Positions 8,333 through 15,332 of a DNA stretch of 42,937 nucleotides are shown piece after piece. Numbering within the stretch: position 1 is the stretch's first letter; each line of letters begins with the position of its first letter. The translations under genes and the position numbers were made by a program. The notes beneath the pieces are model-generated. The model made no database searches and was not told the DNA's origin. It saw nothing but the letters and a program-made list of their open reading frames with translations. This DNA is from UBA8514 sp050251415 (GTDB taxonomy: Bacteria; Bacillota; Clostridia; Lachnospirales; Anaerotignaceae). The stretch covers positions 1 through 42,937 of the forward strand of contig JBFWMT010000019.1 of the NCBI GenBank assembly GCA_050251415.1, read 5' to 3'.

Positions 8333-10105
8333 ATGGATATTCGGCAATATATAGAAGATCATTTACTTATATTTGATGGAGCAATGGGAACGTATTTTAT
8401 GAAAAAAAGTACGAATCCGCAAGAAAAATGCGAGCTTGCAAATTTAACGCAGGAGGAAATTATTTTTAGTATACACAAAGAGTATATTGAGGCTGGGTGC
8501 AAGGCAATAAAAACCAATACATTTGGTGCTAATCGTATTAATTTTGGCGGGGATGAGGAATTACTAAAAAAAGTAATTAAAAAGGGTTATGAAATTGCAA
8601 CCAAAGCCGCTGGCGACGGAATTTTTGTATTTGCAGACCTTGGGCCAATTGAAGAGGACGGCGTGGCTGACGGGTTTGATGAATTTAAGTTTGTTGTAGA
8701 TTGCTTTATTGAACTTGGAGCTAAAAATTTTCTTTTTGAAACCTTAAGTAATGACAAATATTTGGCAAATATTGCAAAATATATTAAACAAAAGGTGGAA
8801 GATGCCTTCATTATAACCTCATTTGCAGTACAGCCCGATGGATATACAAGGGATGGATATTTTGGCCGTGATATTTTCAGAAGAATGGTTGAGGTTAAAG
8901 ATGTAGAGGCGTTGGGGCTGAACTGCGTATCTGGCCCATACCACATGCTACACTATGTAAAAGAACTTAATCTTAAAAATGTAACACTTTCTGTTATGCC
9001 TAACGCTGGGTATCCAACGGTTGTTAACAATAGAACCCTTTTTGACGCTAGCCCAGAATATTTTGGGGATAAAATGGCAGATATTGTTAGGCAAGGTGCA
9101 GCTATTATTGGTGGTTGCTGTGGTACAACCCCTGAATATCTAAGAGAAACTGCTTTAAAGGCTATGCAGGTAACTGGAGATGAAATTATTGCTTCATCAG
9201 TTAGCGATGGTAAGATAATTGATAAGCTAAAAAGAGAAAATAATTTTATGAACAAGTTAGAGAGCGGACAACATGTCCTTGCTGTAGAGCTTGACCCTCC
9301 AGTAGATACAGAAATAGCAAAATTTCTTGAAAATGCAAAAAAAATTAAGGAAGTAGGGGCGGATATCATAACCATTGCAGACTGCCCTGTGGGAAGACCA
9401 CGTGTGGATTCCAGCTTACTGGCATGCAAGCTTAAACGAGAGTTAAATATAGATACCTTGCCGCATATTACGTGCCGTGATAGGAATTTAAACGCAACAA
9501 AGGCATTGCTTTTGGGGCTTAATATTGAAGGCGTAGATAATGTTTTGGTGGTTACAGGCGACCCAATACCGTCGGCGCAGAGGGATGAGGTTAAAAGCGT
9601 TTTTAACTTTAACTCTCGTATGCTGGCAAGGTATGTTGATACACTTAACGAAACAGTGTTTTCGTCACCCTTTGGCATTTGTGCTGCACTTAACGTAAAT
9701 GCCCCTAACTTTGATATTCAACTTAAAATTGCAAGGGAAAAAGTTGAAAATGGTGTTAAGGTTTTTCTTACACAGCCTATAATGACTGAAGAGGGATTGA
9801 ATAATCTTAAAAAGGCCTACGATGAGTTGGATGCTAAGATTTTAGCGGGCATTATGCCTGTGGTAAGTTATAAAAATGCGTGTTTTATGAATAACGAAAT
9901 TTCGGGAATAAATGTGGACGAAAAAATATTAAATCGCTATGAGAATAAAACGCCAGAGGAATGCAGAGAACTGGCAGTTAAGGTATCAGTAGATATCGCA
10001 AGTGAAGTAATGTCTTACTGCAACGGATTGTACATAATTACTCCATTTAGTAGGGCAGATATTGTTTGTGATATTGTAAATGCTATAAAAAACTTGCAAA
10101 TTTGA
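8333..10105 (+). CDS. yitJ: homocysteine S-methyltransferase / methylenetetrahydrofolate reductase fusion
   Basis: This is a two-domain enzyme of the YitJ type. Residues 1-290 form a homocysteine methyltransferase domain with a GAMGTYF start and zinc ligands Cys198 (GLNCVSGP) and the GGCCGTT pair. Residues about 310-590 form a methylenetetrahydrofolate reductase barrel with LAVELDPP, HITCRDRN, VLVVTGDP and FLTQPIMTE. The reductase makes the methyl-THF used by MetH, its upstream neighbour 10 bases away. The role of the first domain is less clear: it has neither pterin nor cobalamin domain, so it either accepts a methyl group from another donor or works with MetH. The symbol follows Bacillus YitJ. 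Confidence 0.92.
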   Translation: MDIRQYIEDHLLIFDGAMGTYFMKKSTNPQEKCELANLTQEEIIFSIHKEYIEAGCKAIKTNTFGANRINFGGDEELLKKVIKKGYEIATKAAGDGIFVFADLGPIEEDGVADGFDEFKFVVDCFIELGAKNFLFETLSNDKYLANIAKYIKQKVEDAFIITSFAVQPDGYTRDGYFGRDIFRRMVEVKDVEALGLNCVSGPYHMLHYVKELNLKNVTLSVMPNAGYPTVVNNRTLFDASPEYFGDKMADIVRQGAAIIGGCCGTTPEYLRETALKAMQVTGDEIIASSVSDGKIIDKLKRENNFMNKLESGQHVLAVELDPPVDTEIAKFLENAKKIKEVGADIITIADCPVGRPRVDSSLLACKLKRELNIDTLPHITCRDRNLNATKALLLGLNIEGVDNVLVVTGDPIPSAQRDEVKSVFNFNSRMLARYVDTLNETVFSSPFGICAALNVNAPNFDIQLKIAREKVENGVKVFLTQPIMTEEGLNNLKKAYDELDAKILAGIMPVVSYKNACFMNNEISGINVDEKILNRYENKTPEECRELAVKVSVDIASEVMSYCNGLYIITPFSRADIVCDIVNAIKNLQI

Positions 10106-10145
10106 AAAATATAGTAAAAATATAGTTAATTTTTACCTAAAACAA

Positions 10146-10174
10146 TTGACAAAATACAGGGTTAGGTATATAAC
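10146..10174 (+). promoter_or_regulatory. strong promoter upstream of the acyl-CoA dehydrogenase
   Basis: TTGACA (10146-10151), a 17-base spacer and TATAAC (10169-10174). Transcription should begin near 10181, about 290 bases before the acyl-CoA dehydrogenase start and only about 30 bases before a perfect terminator hairpin. Confidence 0.75.
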
Positions 10175-10180
10175 ATATCT

Positions 10181-10243
10181 ATAGGCCGTGTATTTGAAAA
10201 ATACGCCAATATTCATACTTGCTGAAAAGCAAGTATGTTTTTT
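10181..10243 (+). ncRNA. short leader RNA ending in a perfect intrinsic terminator
   Basis: From the predicted start near 10181 the RNA can form a small hairpin (GTATTT 10190-10195 with AAATAC 10199-10204, closed by GGC/GCC). It then forms a 10-bp stem CATACTTGCT/AGCAAGTATG (10214-10237) with a GAAA loop, followed by six T. It is either an attenuator ahead of the acyl-CoA dehydrogenase, a separate RNA of about 60 bases, or a terminator of the metH operon with an unrelated promoter inside. I match it to no family I know. Confidence 0.5.
10214..10243 (+). terminator. intrinsic terminator / attenuator
   Basis: A 10-bp perfect stem with GAAA tetraloop and TTTTTT at 10238-10243. It sits between the 10146 promoter and the acyl-CoA dehydrogenase gene, and also about 110 bases after the methylene-THF reductase stop. 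Confidence 0.92.
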
Positions 10244-10255
10244 GACTAATATTTA

Positions 10256-10431
10256 GTATGCAAAGTATTTGTATACAGAAAAATGCTGCATACAAAATTT
10301 TACTTCTCCGCACGCCGAAGGAGAGTAGCAATTACACGGTAGTACTGGCCTTTTTAATAAAGGCCAATTGCCATCAGGAAGCCGAAGCCAGATGGTATTT
10401 GAAAAAAGATTTGCCGAAGTCTTTTTTCAAA
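10256..10431 (+). other. run of five consecutive hairpins before the acyl-CoA dehydrogenase
   Basis: No gene is convincing in 10106-10474. Downstream of the terminator five stems follow one another: GTATGCA/TGCATAC (10256-10293); an 8-bp bulged stem (10301-10327); TGGCCTTT/AAAGGCCA (10346-10366); a 7-bp stem with one G-T pair (10369-10397); and a 12-bp perfect stem (10398-10431). The heptamer GCCGAAG occurs three times (10314, 10381 and 10413), each time in a loop or at a loop edge. This density suggests a structured 5' RNA; its function is unknown. Confidence 0.6.
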
Positions 10432-10474
10432 AAGAAGTACAACAAAGAGATTTATTTATATTGGGGGGATTTTA

Positions 10475-11614
10475 GTGAATTTTGAACTAACTGAAAAGCA
10501 ACAGATGTTAGAAAGAAAAGTAAGGGAATTTGCAGAGGGAGAGGTTCTTCCTGGCGTACTCGCAAGAGATGAGGCTGGAGAATACTCAATGGAACTCTAC
10601 AAAAAAATGAACGACATGGGTCTTATTGGTTTGCCATTTGAAGAGAAGTATGGTGGACAGGGTGGGGACTATATTGATTATGCCATAGCGGTTAAAGAGA
10701 TTTCAAGGGTAGATGCTTCTATGGGTATCAGCTACTCGGTTGCTACCTCTCTTTATGGCGGAAGTGTTATGAATGCAGCAAGTGAAGAGCAAAAGATTGA
10801 ATATTTACAGCCTGTACTTGCAGGCGGCAAATTAGGTGCTTTTGGTCTTACAGAGCCTAACGCAGGTTCAGATGCCAGCGGTGCGGTTACTGTTGCCCTA
10901 AAAAAAGGTGACAGCTACATAATTAACGGTGCAAAATGCTTTACAACAAATGGCCCTTTAGCCGACTATTTTGCGGTATATGCACTTACACAGCCAGAGC
11001 TTAAATCAAAAGGTTACTCAGTATTTCTTGTTAAAAAAGGAACCCCTGGTTTCTCTATTGGTAAGTTGGAAAACAAAATGGGTATACGTTCTGCACAGGT
11101 TTCTGAAACTATTTTTACAGCCTGTGAGGTTCCTGCAGAGTGTCTTATGGGCAAAGAGGGCGACGGCTTCAGGGTTGCGATGAAAACCCTTGATGGCGGC
11201 AGAATTGGTGTTGCAGCACAAGGGCTTGGTATTGCAGAGGGAGCTTTCGAAATTGCAAGGAAATATATGATGCAGAGGGAGCAATTTGGTAAACCCCTTT
11301 ACAAAAACCAGTATCTTTCATTTAAAATGGCAGAGCTTGAGTGTGTAATTGACCAGGCAAGGTTTATGCTTTATAAAGCTGCTTGGGATAAATCAAATGG
11401 TAAACCTTACTCAGTTTCAGCTGCTAAAGCAAAATTACTTTGTACTGATGCGGCTATGATGGTTACAACAGAAGCAGTTCAGATGCTTGGTGGAAACGGC
11501 TACATGAAGGAGTACCATGTAGAAAGAATGATGAGGGATGCTAAAATCACTCAGATTTATGAAGGAACCAATGAAATCCAGAAGCTTATAATTAGCGGAG
11601 CAATTTTCAGATAA
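10475..11614 (+). CDS. acyl-CoA dehydrogenase, butyryl-CoA dehydrogenase type
   Basis: This is an FAD-dependent acyl-CoA dehydrogenase of normal length (379 residues). Visible motifs are FGLTEPNAGSDASG for FAD and substrate binding, KCFTTNGP, QREQFGKPL, and the C-terminal MLGGNGYMKEYHVERMMRD. The catalytic base is Glu363 in IYEGTNEIQ, the position used by short- and medium-chain enzymes. Translation starts at GTG 10475 after a GGGGGG ribosome site. No electron-transfer flavoprotein genes are adjacent, so its partner EtfAB must be elsewhere. Short-chain, butyryl-like specificity is inferred from overall resemblance. The long hairpin-rich leader suggests RNA-level control. Confidence 0.92.
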   Translation: MNFELTEKQQMLERKVREFAEGEVLPGVLARDEAGEYSMELYKKMNDMGLIGLPFEEKYGGQGGDYIDYAIAVKEISRVDASMGISYSVATSLYGGSVMNAASEEQKIEYLQPVLAGGKLGAFGLTEPNAGSDASGAVTVALKKGDSYIINGAKCFTTNGPLADYFAVYALTQPELKSKGYSVFLVKKGTPGFSIGKLENKMGIRSAQVSETIFTACEVPAECLMGKEGDGFRVAMKTLDGGRIGVAAQGLGIAEGAFEIARKYMMQREQFGKPLYKNQYLSFKMAELECVIDQARFMLYKAAWDKSNGKPYSVSAAKAKLLCTDAAMMVTTEAVQMLGGNGYMKEYHVERMMRDAKITQIYEGTNEIQKLIISGAIFR

Positions 11615-11625
11615 AAATAAAATTT

Positions 11626-11655
11626 AAGCGGGGCGAATATTCGTCTCGCTTTTTT
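11626..11655 (+). terminator. terminator of the acyl-CoA dehydrogenase gene
   Basis: AAGCGGGGCGAA pairs with TTCGTCTCGCTT (with wobble pairs) and ends in six T. Confidence 0.88.
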
Positions 11656-11685
11656 GTATCAAATTTATTAAGCATCTGGCATAGG

Positions 11686-11728
11686 TTCAAAATAAAAGAG
11701 GTGTTACCACATTTGTAATGGCAACACC
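11686..11728 (-). terminator. probable terminator of the first XRE gene
   Basis: On the minus strand GGTGTTGCCA pairs with the later TGGTAACACC (with a mismatch) and runs into CTCTTTTATTTT, directly after the stop of the gene at 11738. Confidence 0.6.
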
Positions 11729-11737
11729 GAATCAATA

Positions 11738-12040
11738 TTATTTATTGTACTTATTTTTCATATTTAAGTTTCTTAAATGCGCTATCAATTCATGAATAAT
11801 GGTTATATCTTTTTCAGATAAGCCTTCTATGTTAATGGTTGCTGAGTTATCTACGCACAATAAATAATCAGTAGAAACTTTGAAAATATGAGCTAATTCT
11901 ATTATAAATTGTGTGCTTGGTACGGATATGCCTTGTTCCCAAGCATTAACGCTAGAACGTGTTATAGTTAGTTTTTTTGCTAATTCTGATTGAGTCATTC
12001 CTGTATTTTCTCTTAATTGTTTAATTCTATCCGCTACCAT
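11738..12040 (-). CDS. small XRE-family regulator, SinR-like (first of two)
   Basis: The 100-residue protein starts with a complete helix-turn-helix of the Cro/CI type (IKQLRENTGMTQSELAKKL, then SSVNAWEQGISVPS). A short C-terminal helix (LSEKDITIIHELIAHLRNL) could mediate dimerisation. This size and layout match SinR-type regulators. A GAGGGTGAT ribosome site precedes the ATG. A second gene of the same design lies upstream and spo0A follows beyond it. A link to sporulation or biofilm control is inferred from position only; no target is visible beyond the shared upstream word described for the promoters. Confidence 0.85.
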   Translation of the reverse strand: MVADRIKQLRENTGMTQSELAKKLTITRSSVNAWEQGISVPSTQFIIELAHIFKVSTDYLLCVDNSATINIEGLSEKDITIIHELIAHLRNLNMKNKYNK

Positions 12041-12082
12041 TTTATCACCCTCTTTAGAGTAGTCTATCCATGATGATATTGC

Positions 12083-12133
12083 ATTATCAAAACGATATTT
12101 ACAATTGACAAAGGCTGAAATTAGATTTATAAT
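12083..12133. promoter_or_regulatory. divergent overlapping promoters upstream of the first XRE gene
   Basis: Plus strand: TTGACA (12105-12110), 17 bases, TATAAT (12128-12133), a perfect consensus pointing into the antisense of the second XRE gene. Minus strand: TTGTCA (12111-12106), 17 bases, GATAAT (12088-12083), driving the first XRE gene. The two -35 boxes overlap, so the promoters should compete. The plus -10 box lies in the inverted repeat AGATT-TAT-AATCT (12123-12135), a plausible operator. Confidence 0.7.
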
Positions 12134-12200
12134 CTTTTAAGAGAATACTTTTTCAAAGGCGATGATAGAACAATATTGCGAATAGGTTGATGGCCATATT

Positions 12201-12506
12201 TTATATTTTTCTTGTTATGTTATTCAAATGAACGAATTGTTTTGCGAGGTCAGTAATCAGCAAATTTTGTTCATCTGTTAGTTTGGAATTTTCGAATTTA
12301 CTCGTTTCTGATAAGCCTAAAAGATAGTCAGCAGAAATACTGAATACCGTAGCAATTTTAATCAAAACTTCTACAGAAGGGTATTTTGCATTTGTTTCAT
12401 AGGCAGATACAGTACCTTTTGTAACGTCTAATTTATCTGCTAATTGCTGTTGTGTAAGTTCATTTTCTTTTCTTAATTTACGAAGTTTTGGGCCAAAATA
12501 AAGCAT
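12201..12506 (-). CDS. small XRE-family regulator, SinR-like (second of two)
   Basis: A 101-residue relative of the neighbouring regulator, with the same plan: N-terminal helix-turn-helix (LRKLRKENELTQQQLADKL, GTVSAYETNAKYPS), a linker ending in ADYLLGLSE, then a C-terminal helix (LTDEQNLLITDLAKQFVHL). The ribosome site is GGTGGTGAT. The two genes share orientation but are about 160 bases apart, with a promoter for the first between them, so they are not a simple operon. A perfect plus-strand promoter at 12105 could make RNA antisense to the 3' end of this gene. Confidence 0.85.
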   Translation of the reverse strand: MLYFGPKLRKLRKENELTQQQLADKLDVTKGTVSAYETNAKYPSVEVLIKIATVFSISADYLLGLSETSKFENSKLTDEQNLLITDLAKQFVHLNNITRKI

Positions 12507-12573
12507 CTATATCACCACCTATACTTATGTTATTACAATAATATCAACTTTAAATATATAAATATTCTTATAG

Positions 12574-12602
12574 TTGACTAAATTTATAATCTGTTATATA
12601 AT
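12574..12602 (+). promoter_or_regulatory. plus-strand promoter divergent from the second XRE gene
   Basis: TTGACT (12574-12579), 17 bases, TATAAT (12597-12602). The spacer contains ATTTATAATCT (12582-12592), identical to the word over the -10 box at 12125-12135. The product of this transcript is unclear; a 26-codon open frame starts at 12613. Confidence 0.6.
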
Positions 12603-12612
12603 GGAATAAATT

Positions 12613-12693
12613 ATGAAAATAAACAAAAATAACTTCCCAATTATGTGGATTGTTCATCCAAATAATCAGGAAGTTAGTAGGTTACATGCTTAA
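12613..12693 (+). CDS. possible 26-residue peptide gene
   Basis: ATG 12613 to TAA 12691-12693 encodes a 26-residue peptide starting MKINKNNFPIMW and ending EVSRLHA. It lies immediately downstream of the plus-strand promoter at 12574, so the leader would be only a few bases. There is no good ribosome site beyond GGA about ten bases ahead. The frame coincides with the large hairpin at 12631-12675, which is better explained as the spo0A terminator. I give it as a possibility only. Confidence 0.2.
   Translation: MKINKNNFPIMWIVHPNNQEVSRLHA
12616..12675 (-). terminator. probable terminator of spo0A
   Basis: A long interrupted stem: AACTTCC/GGAAGTT (12631-12637, 12669-12675), then ATTAT/ATAAT, then TGGAT/ATCCA. 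On the minus strand it runs into ATTTTTGTTTATTTT. It lies about 115 bases after the spo0A stop. Confidence 0.6.
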
Positions 12694-12790
12694 TTTTGTA
12701 GGTTTAGAGTTGAATTAGTTTGCTGAAAGCGCATTTATAAAACTGTTAGTTGGTTTGCTTTTTCTCTGAAACCTCAGTAAAATCAACCTA

Positions 12791-13600
12791 TTAGCTTGCC
12801 TTTTGCTCAAGTCTCAGTCTGTCGGCAATTAAAGCTATAAATTCACTATTTGTAGGTTTACCTTTATGGTTATTGATTGTGTAGCCAAAAAGTGTGTCTA
12901 TTGCCTCAATTTTGCCTCTATTCCATGCAACTTCAATGGCATGACGTATAGCGCGTTCTACACGGGATGGGGTTGTATTACATTTTTTGGCTATAGATGG
13001 ATAAAGCTCTTTTGTTATGTAATTTAACACATCCATGTCGTTAACACTCATAATAATAGCTTCACGCATATAGTGATAGCCGCGGATGTGAGCTGGTACA
13101 CCTATTTCGTGTAAAATATTTGTTACCTTTGTTTCTAAATTATAGGCATTACAGAAATCTTTCTTTACATTTTCTGCTGCCCTTGCCGCCATGATTGAAG
13201 TTGTGTTGGATGGCTGTACATGGTTTTTAAACTGACGAATTCTGTTAACAAGCGATTCCATATCAAATGGCTTTACTATGTAATAGTCTGCGCCAAGTTC
13301 AAAGGCACGCTGAGAAATCTTTTCTTGGCTTGAAGAAGAAAAAAATATAGAAATTGGGCGTTTTGCAAGCTGGCTTTGGTTAATTTTATCCAAAAGACCC
13401 AAACCGTCAAGACGTGGCATAATGCTGTCTATCAATGCAATATCAGGATGGGTTTCCACAATTTTGTTAAAGGCCTCCGTTCCATCGTATGCTACTGCCA
13501 CAACTTCCAAGTCCTCCTTATTACCCAAGTAGCTCTTTAATACGTCACAAAAATCTTTGTTATCATCGGCAATTAACACTTTTATCCTATTTTGGTTCAA
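12791..13600 (-). CDS. spo0A: sporulation transcription factor Spo0A
   Basis: Spo0A is the master response regulator of endospore formation. The receiver domain has the acidic pair Asp12/Asp13, the phosphate acceptor Asp58 (LIDSIMPRLDG) and Lys110 (IVKPFD). The C-terminal effector domain carries the diagnostic CNTTPSRVERAIRHAIEVAWNRGK and ends NSEFIALIADRLRLEQ. Its 269 residues match the family. A GGAGGGATTATT ribosome site precedes the start. The usual neighbour spoIVB is not beside it; two SinR-like genes lie downstream instead. This gene is the strongest sign that the host belongs to a spore-forming lineage. Confidence 0.98.
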   Translation of the reverse strand: MNQNRIKVLIADDNKDFCDVLKSYLGNKEDLEVVAVAYDGTEAFNKIVETHPDIALIDSIMPRLDGLGLLDKINQSQLAKRPISIFFSSSSQEKISQRAFELGADYYIVKPFDMESLVNRIRQFKNHVQPSNTTSIMAARAAENVKKDFCNAYNLETKVTNILHEIGVPAHIRGYHYMREAIIMSVNDMDVLNYITKELYPSIAKKCNTTPSRVERAIRHAIEVAWNRGKIEAIDTLFGYTINNHKGKPTNSEFIALIADRLRLEQKAS

Positions 13601-13683
13601 AATAATCCCTCCACATATTTTTATTTTTAGAAGTAAAATACCATTTGTTAACTATAATTGGTAAATATTTCCTAATGTGTTAT

Positions 13684-13712
13684 ATTATAGATGCATAGTT
13701 GTTATTTTGCAA
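13684..13712 (-). promoter_or_regulatory. promoter of spo0A
   Basis: Minus strand TTGCAA (13712-13707), 17 bases, TATAAT (13689-13684), about 80 bases before the start codon. A sigma-A type promoter; I do not see a clear sigma-H promoter or 0A box. Confidence 0.6.
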
Positions 13713-13924
13713 TAAGCATAGTAGATGAAAAAAATGGAAAATTTTTCTAATTTTCTGCAAAATAATGCTAAATGAGTTAGAAGACGTGAAGAAAACCCCA
13801 ATAGGTAATATCAATTTGACATATTATGAAATATGATGGTGATTAATAAAAAATGTGGCGAAGGGTGGATAAAAATAGTATAATTTTGAAGTTAATGGAA
13901 AGAAAACAAAAGAAAAAGGACACG

Positions 13925-13980
13925 AAAGGTAGTTGCCAAAACAGTAAAAATTGTGTATAGGCAACTACCTTTTGTTTTTT
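13925..13980. terminator. 13-bp terminator hairpin between spo0A and the CYTH gene
   Basis: AAAGGTAGTTGCC (13925-13937) pairs perfectly with GGCAACTACCTTT (13960-13972). The plus-strand side runs into TGTTTTTT; the minus-strand side runs into CGTGTCCTTTTT. It probably ends the CYTH transcript on the minus strand, but the better T tract is on the plus strand, where there is no gene. The rest of 13620-13999 holds the spo0A promoter and nothing else I can name. Confidence 0.7.
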
Positions 13981-13999
13981 ATAATATATTTGGCGGTAA

Positions 14000-14455
14000 T
14001 TATTTTGGAATACCATGAAGGCAAAGGTTGGAATTTGTATATCGAAAGTCGTTAGAAACATCACTACCAAACCACAATGGTGGTATAAAGGTTTCAGCAC
14101 TCTGTATCGATACAAATTCAACTTCAACGGTAATAAGACCGTGCAAACTGCCATGGTAGATGTCAACCTCTGCTGTGAGGTTATTTTCAATGGGTACTAA
14201 ATATCTTGTTTTGTACAAGATTGGGGTTTCTGCTTTTAAAAGCAGTTTTTCATACTGCTCATTGGTCAGTAAAAGCTCAAATTCTTCACGGCAAATTAAA
14301 CCACTACCCTTAATTGTAAGAATATAGCGGTTGTCACTTTGGCGAAGGCGTATCGTTGGGTCAGTAGATATATAACATTGGGATATTTTTTTTGATTTGT
14401 AACAGTCTAAAGAAAATGGGATTGATGTGGCAAGATATTTTTTTTCTATTTCCAT
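14000..14455 (-). CDS. CYTH-domain protein (triphosphate tunnel family)
   Basis: The 151-residue protein opens with MEIEKKYL, the ExExK-type signature of CYTH triphosphatases and adenylate cyclases. It continues with alternating charged strands (TIRLRQSDNRYILTIKG, REEFELLL, KTRYLVP, AEVDIYHG, TVEVEF) that would line the tunnel and bind triphosphate and metal. The substrate (inorganic triphosphate, thiamine triphosphate or ATP) cannot be told. I start it at the ATG at 14455 because AGGAGGTG is just upstream. The frame is open much further, but that part is antisense to the next gene. Confidence 0.88.
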   Translation of the reverse strand: MEIEKKYLATSIPFSLDCYKSKKISQCYISTDPTIRLRQSDNRYILTIKGSGLICREEFELLLTNEQYEKLLLKAETPILYKTRYLVPIENNLTAEVDIYHGSLHGLITVEVEFVSIQSAETFIPPLWFGSDVSNDFRYTNSNLCLHGIPK

Positions 14456-14479
14456 ACTGCACCTCCTGTGTTTTAGTAC

Positions 14480-14528
14480 ATTATAACAGAAATATAGCAT
14501 TGTTTTAGCATAAAATTTTGTATATAAT
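14480..14528. promoter_or_regulatory. divergent promoters between the CYTH and DJ-1 genes
   Basis: Plus strand: TTGTTT (14500-14505), 17 bases, TATAAT (14523-14528), for the DJ-1 gene. Minus strand: an extended -10 TGTTATAAT whose hexamer is at 14485-14480, for the CYTH gene. Confidence 0.6.
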
Positions 14529-14567
14529 AAAATAAACAAAATTAATGGATTTTTGGAGGGAATTTTT

Positions 14568-15119
14568 ATGAAAAAGATAGGTGTGTTTTTTGCCAACGGG
14601 TTTGAAGAAGTTGAAGCCATTACTGTTGTTGACTTATGTCGCAGGGGAGGCATTGAGGTAAAAATGGTTTCTGTTGGGGAAAGCTTGAATGTTATTGGAC
14701 GTACTAACATCGAAATTAAAACAGATATGTTGTTCGATGAAAAAACAGTTGCAGATTGTGATGGACTTATTCTTCCAGGAGGAATGCCTGGCACAAGCAA
14801 TCTTATGGCACACACAGGTTTATGCCAGGCATTATGTGATTTTAATAGTAAGGGAAAGCTTGTGGCGGCTATTTGCGCTGCCCCTATGGTTTTTGGAAAA
14901 CTGGGCATTTTAAGTGGAAAAAAGGCTTGCTGTTATCCAGGCATGGAGGAATATCTTGAAGGGGCGCAAGTTGAGGAAGGGTTAGTATCTAAAGATGGAA
15001 ATGTAATTACGTCTAGAGGAATTGGTACAGCCATAGCCTTTAGCCTTGCCATAATTGAAATGTTAGAAGACAAAAGAACAGCAGAGGAGGTAAGAAAAAG
15101 TATTGTATATAGATTTTGA
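14568..15119 (+). CDS. DJ-1/PfpI family protein
   Basis: This is a cytoplasmic class-I glutamine-amidotransferase-like protein of the DJ-1 subgroup. The 183 residues show the early glutamate cluster FEEVEA, LILPGGMPGTSNL, and the nucleophile elbow AAICAAPM with Cys103. It ends TSRGIGTAIAFSLAIIEML, typical of DJ-1/YajL/ThiJ. Family roles include protection against carbonyl stress and deglycase or protease activity; the exact one cannot be told. The ATG at 14568 follows GGAGGG by 7 bases. An upstream TTG at 14553 would add five residues and overlap the ribosome site. Confidence 0.92.
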   Translation: MKKIGVFFANGFEEVEAITVVDLCRRGGIEVKMVSVGESLNVIGRTNIEIKTDMLFDEKTVADCDGLILPGGMPGTSNLMAHTGLCQALCDFNSKGKLVAAICAAPMVFGKLGILSGKKACCYPGMEEYLEGAQVEEGLVSKDGNVITSRGIGTAIAFSLAIIEMLEDKRTAEEVRKSIVYRF

Positions 15120-15193
15120 TGCAAAGTATAGTTTATGGATAATTTAAAATTAATAAGATATTTTAGGTTTGTTTCGTCGCAGACTTTATCTAC

Positions 15194-15232
15194 ACACAAA
15201 AGCTACTTCATACAATGAGGTAGCTTTTGTGT
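15194..15232. terminator. hairpin between the DJ-1 gene and tRNA-Pro, likely bidirectional
   Basis: ACACAAAAGCTAC (15194-15206) pairs with GTAGCTTTTGTGT (15220-15232). It separates two converging units: the DJ-1 gene on plus and tRNA-Pro on minus. The T residues are mostly within the stem. Confidence 0.6.
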
Positions 15233-15244
15233 TAAATATGAAAA

Positions 15245-15319
15245 TCGGGGCAACAGGATTTGAACCTGCGACCTCATGACCCCCAGTCATGCGCGCTAAC
15301 CAAGCTGCGCTATGCCCCG
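15245..15319 (-). tRNA. tRNA-Pro (anticodon GGG)
   Basis: On the minus strand a full cloverleaf folds. The acceptor stem is CGGGGCA/TGCCCCG with discriminator A, and the D stem is GCGC/GCGC. The anticodon stem CATGA/TCATG encloses the loop CTGGGGG, giving anticodon GGG for proline. The T arm is GCAGG-TTCAAAT-CCTGT. CCA is not encoded. Confidence 0.96.
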
Positions 15320-15332
15320 ATAACTGGAAGTT

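Noticed and set aside
8953..9678. A 241-codon minus-strand frame inside the methylene-THF reductase gene.
   Set aside because: It is a mirror of a strongly conserved plus-strand gene and contains no recognisable motifs.
10301..10330. GGAGAGTAG, a word seen at the start of tetrahydrofolate riboswitches and in T-box stems.
   Set aside because: The other conserved parts of both (closing CCGCTCC arm or the T-box sequence with its tRNA-pairing region) are missing.
10258..10485. A 75-codon open frame in the hairpin-rich region before the acyl-CoA dehydrogenase.
   Set aside because: It runs through all the stems, has no ribosome site, encodes no recognisable protein and overlaps the real start at 10475.
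14456..14908. An N-terminal extension of the CYTH frame by 151 codons.
   Set aside because: It is antisense to the DJ-1 gene, has no ribosome site, and the CYTH signature MEIEKKYL begins right after AGGAGGTG at 14455.
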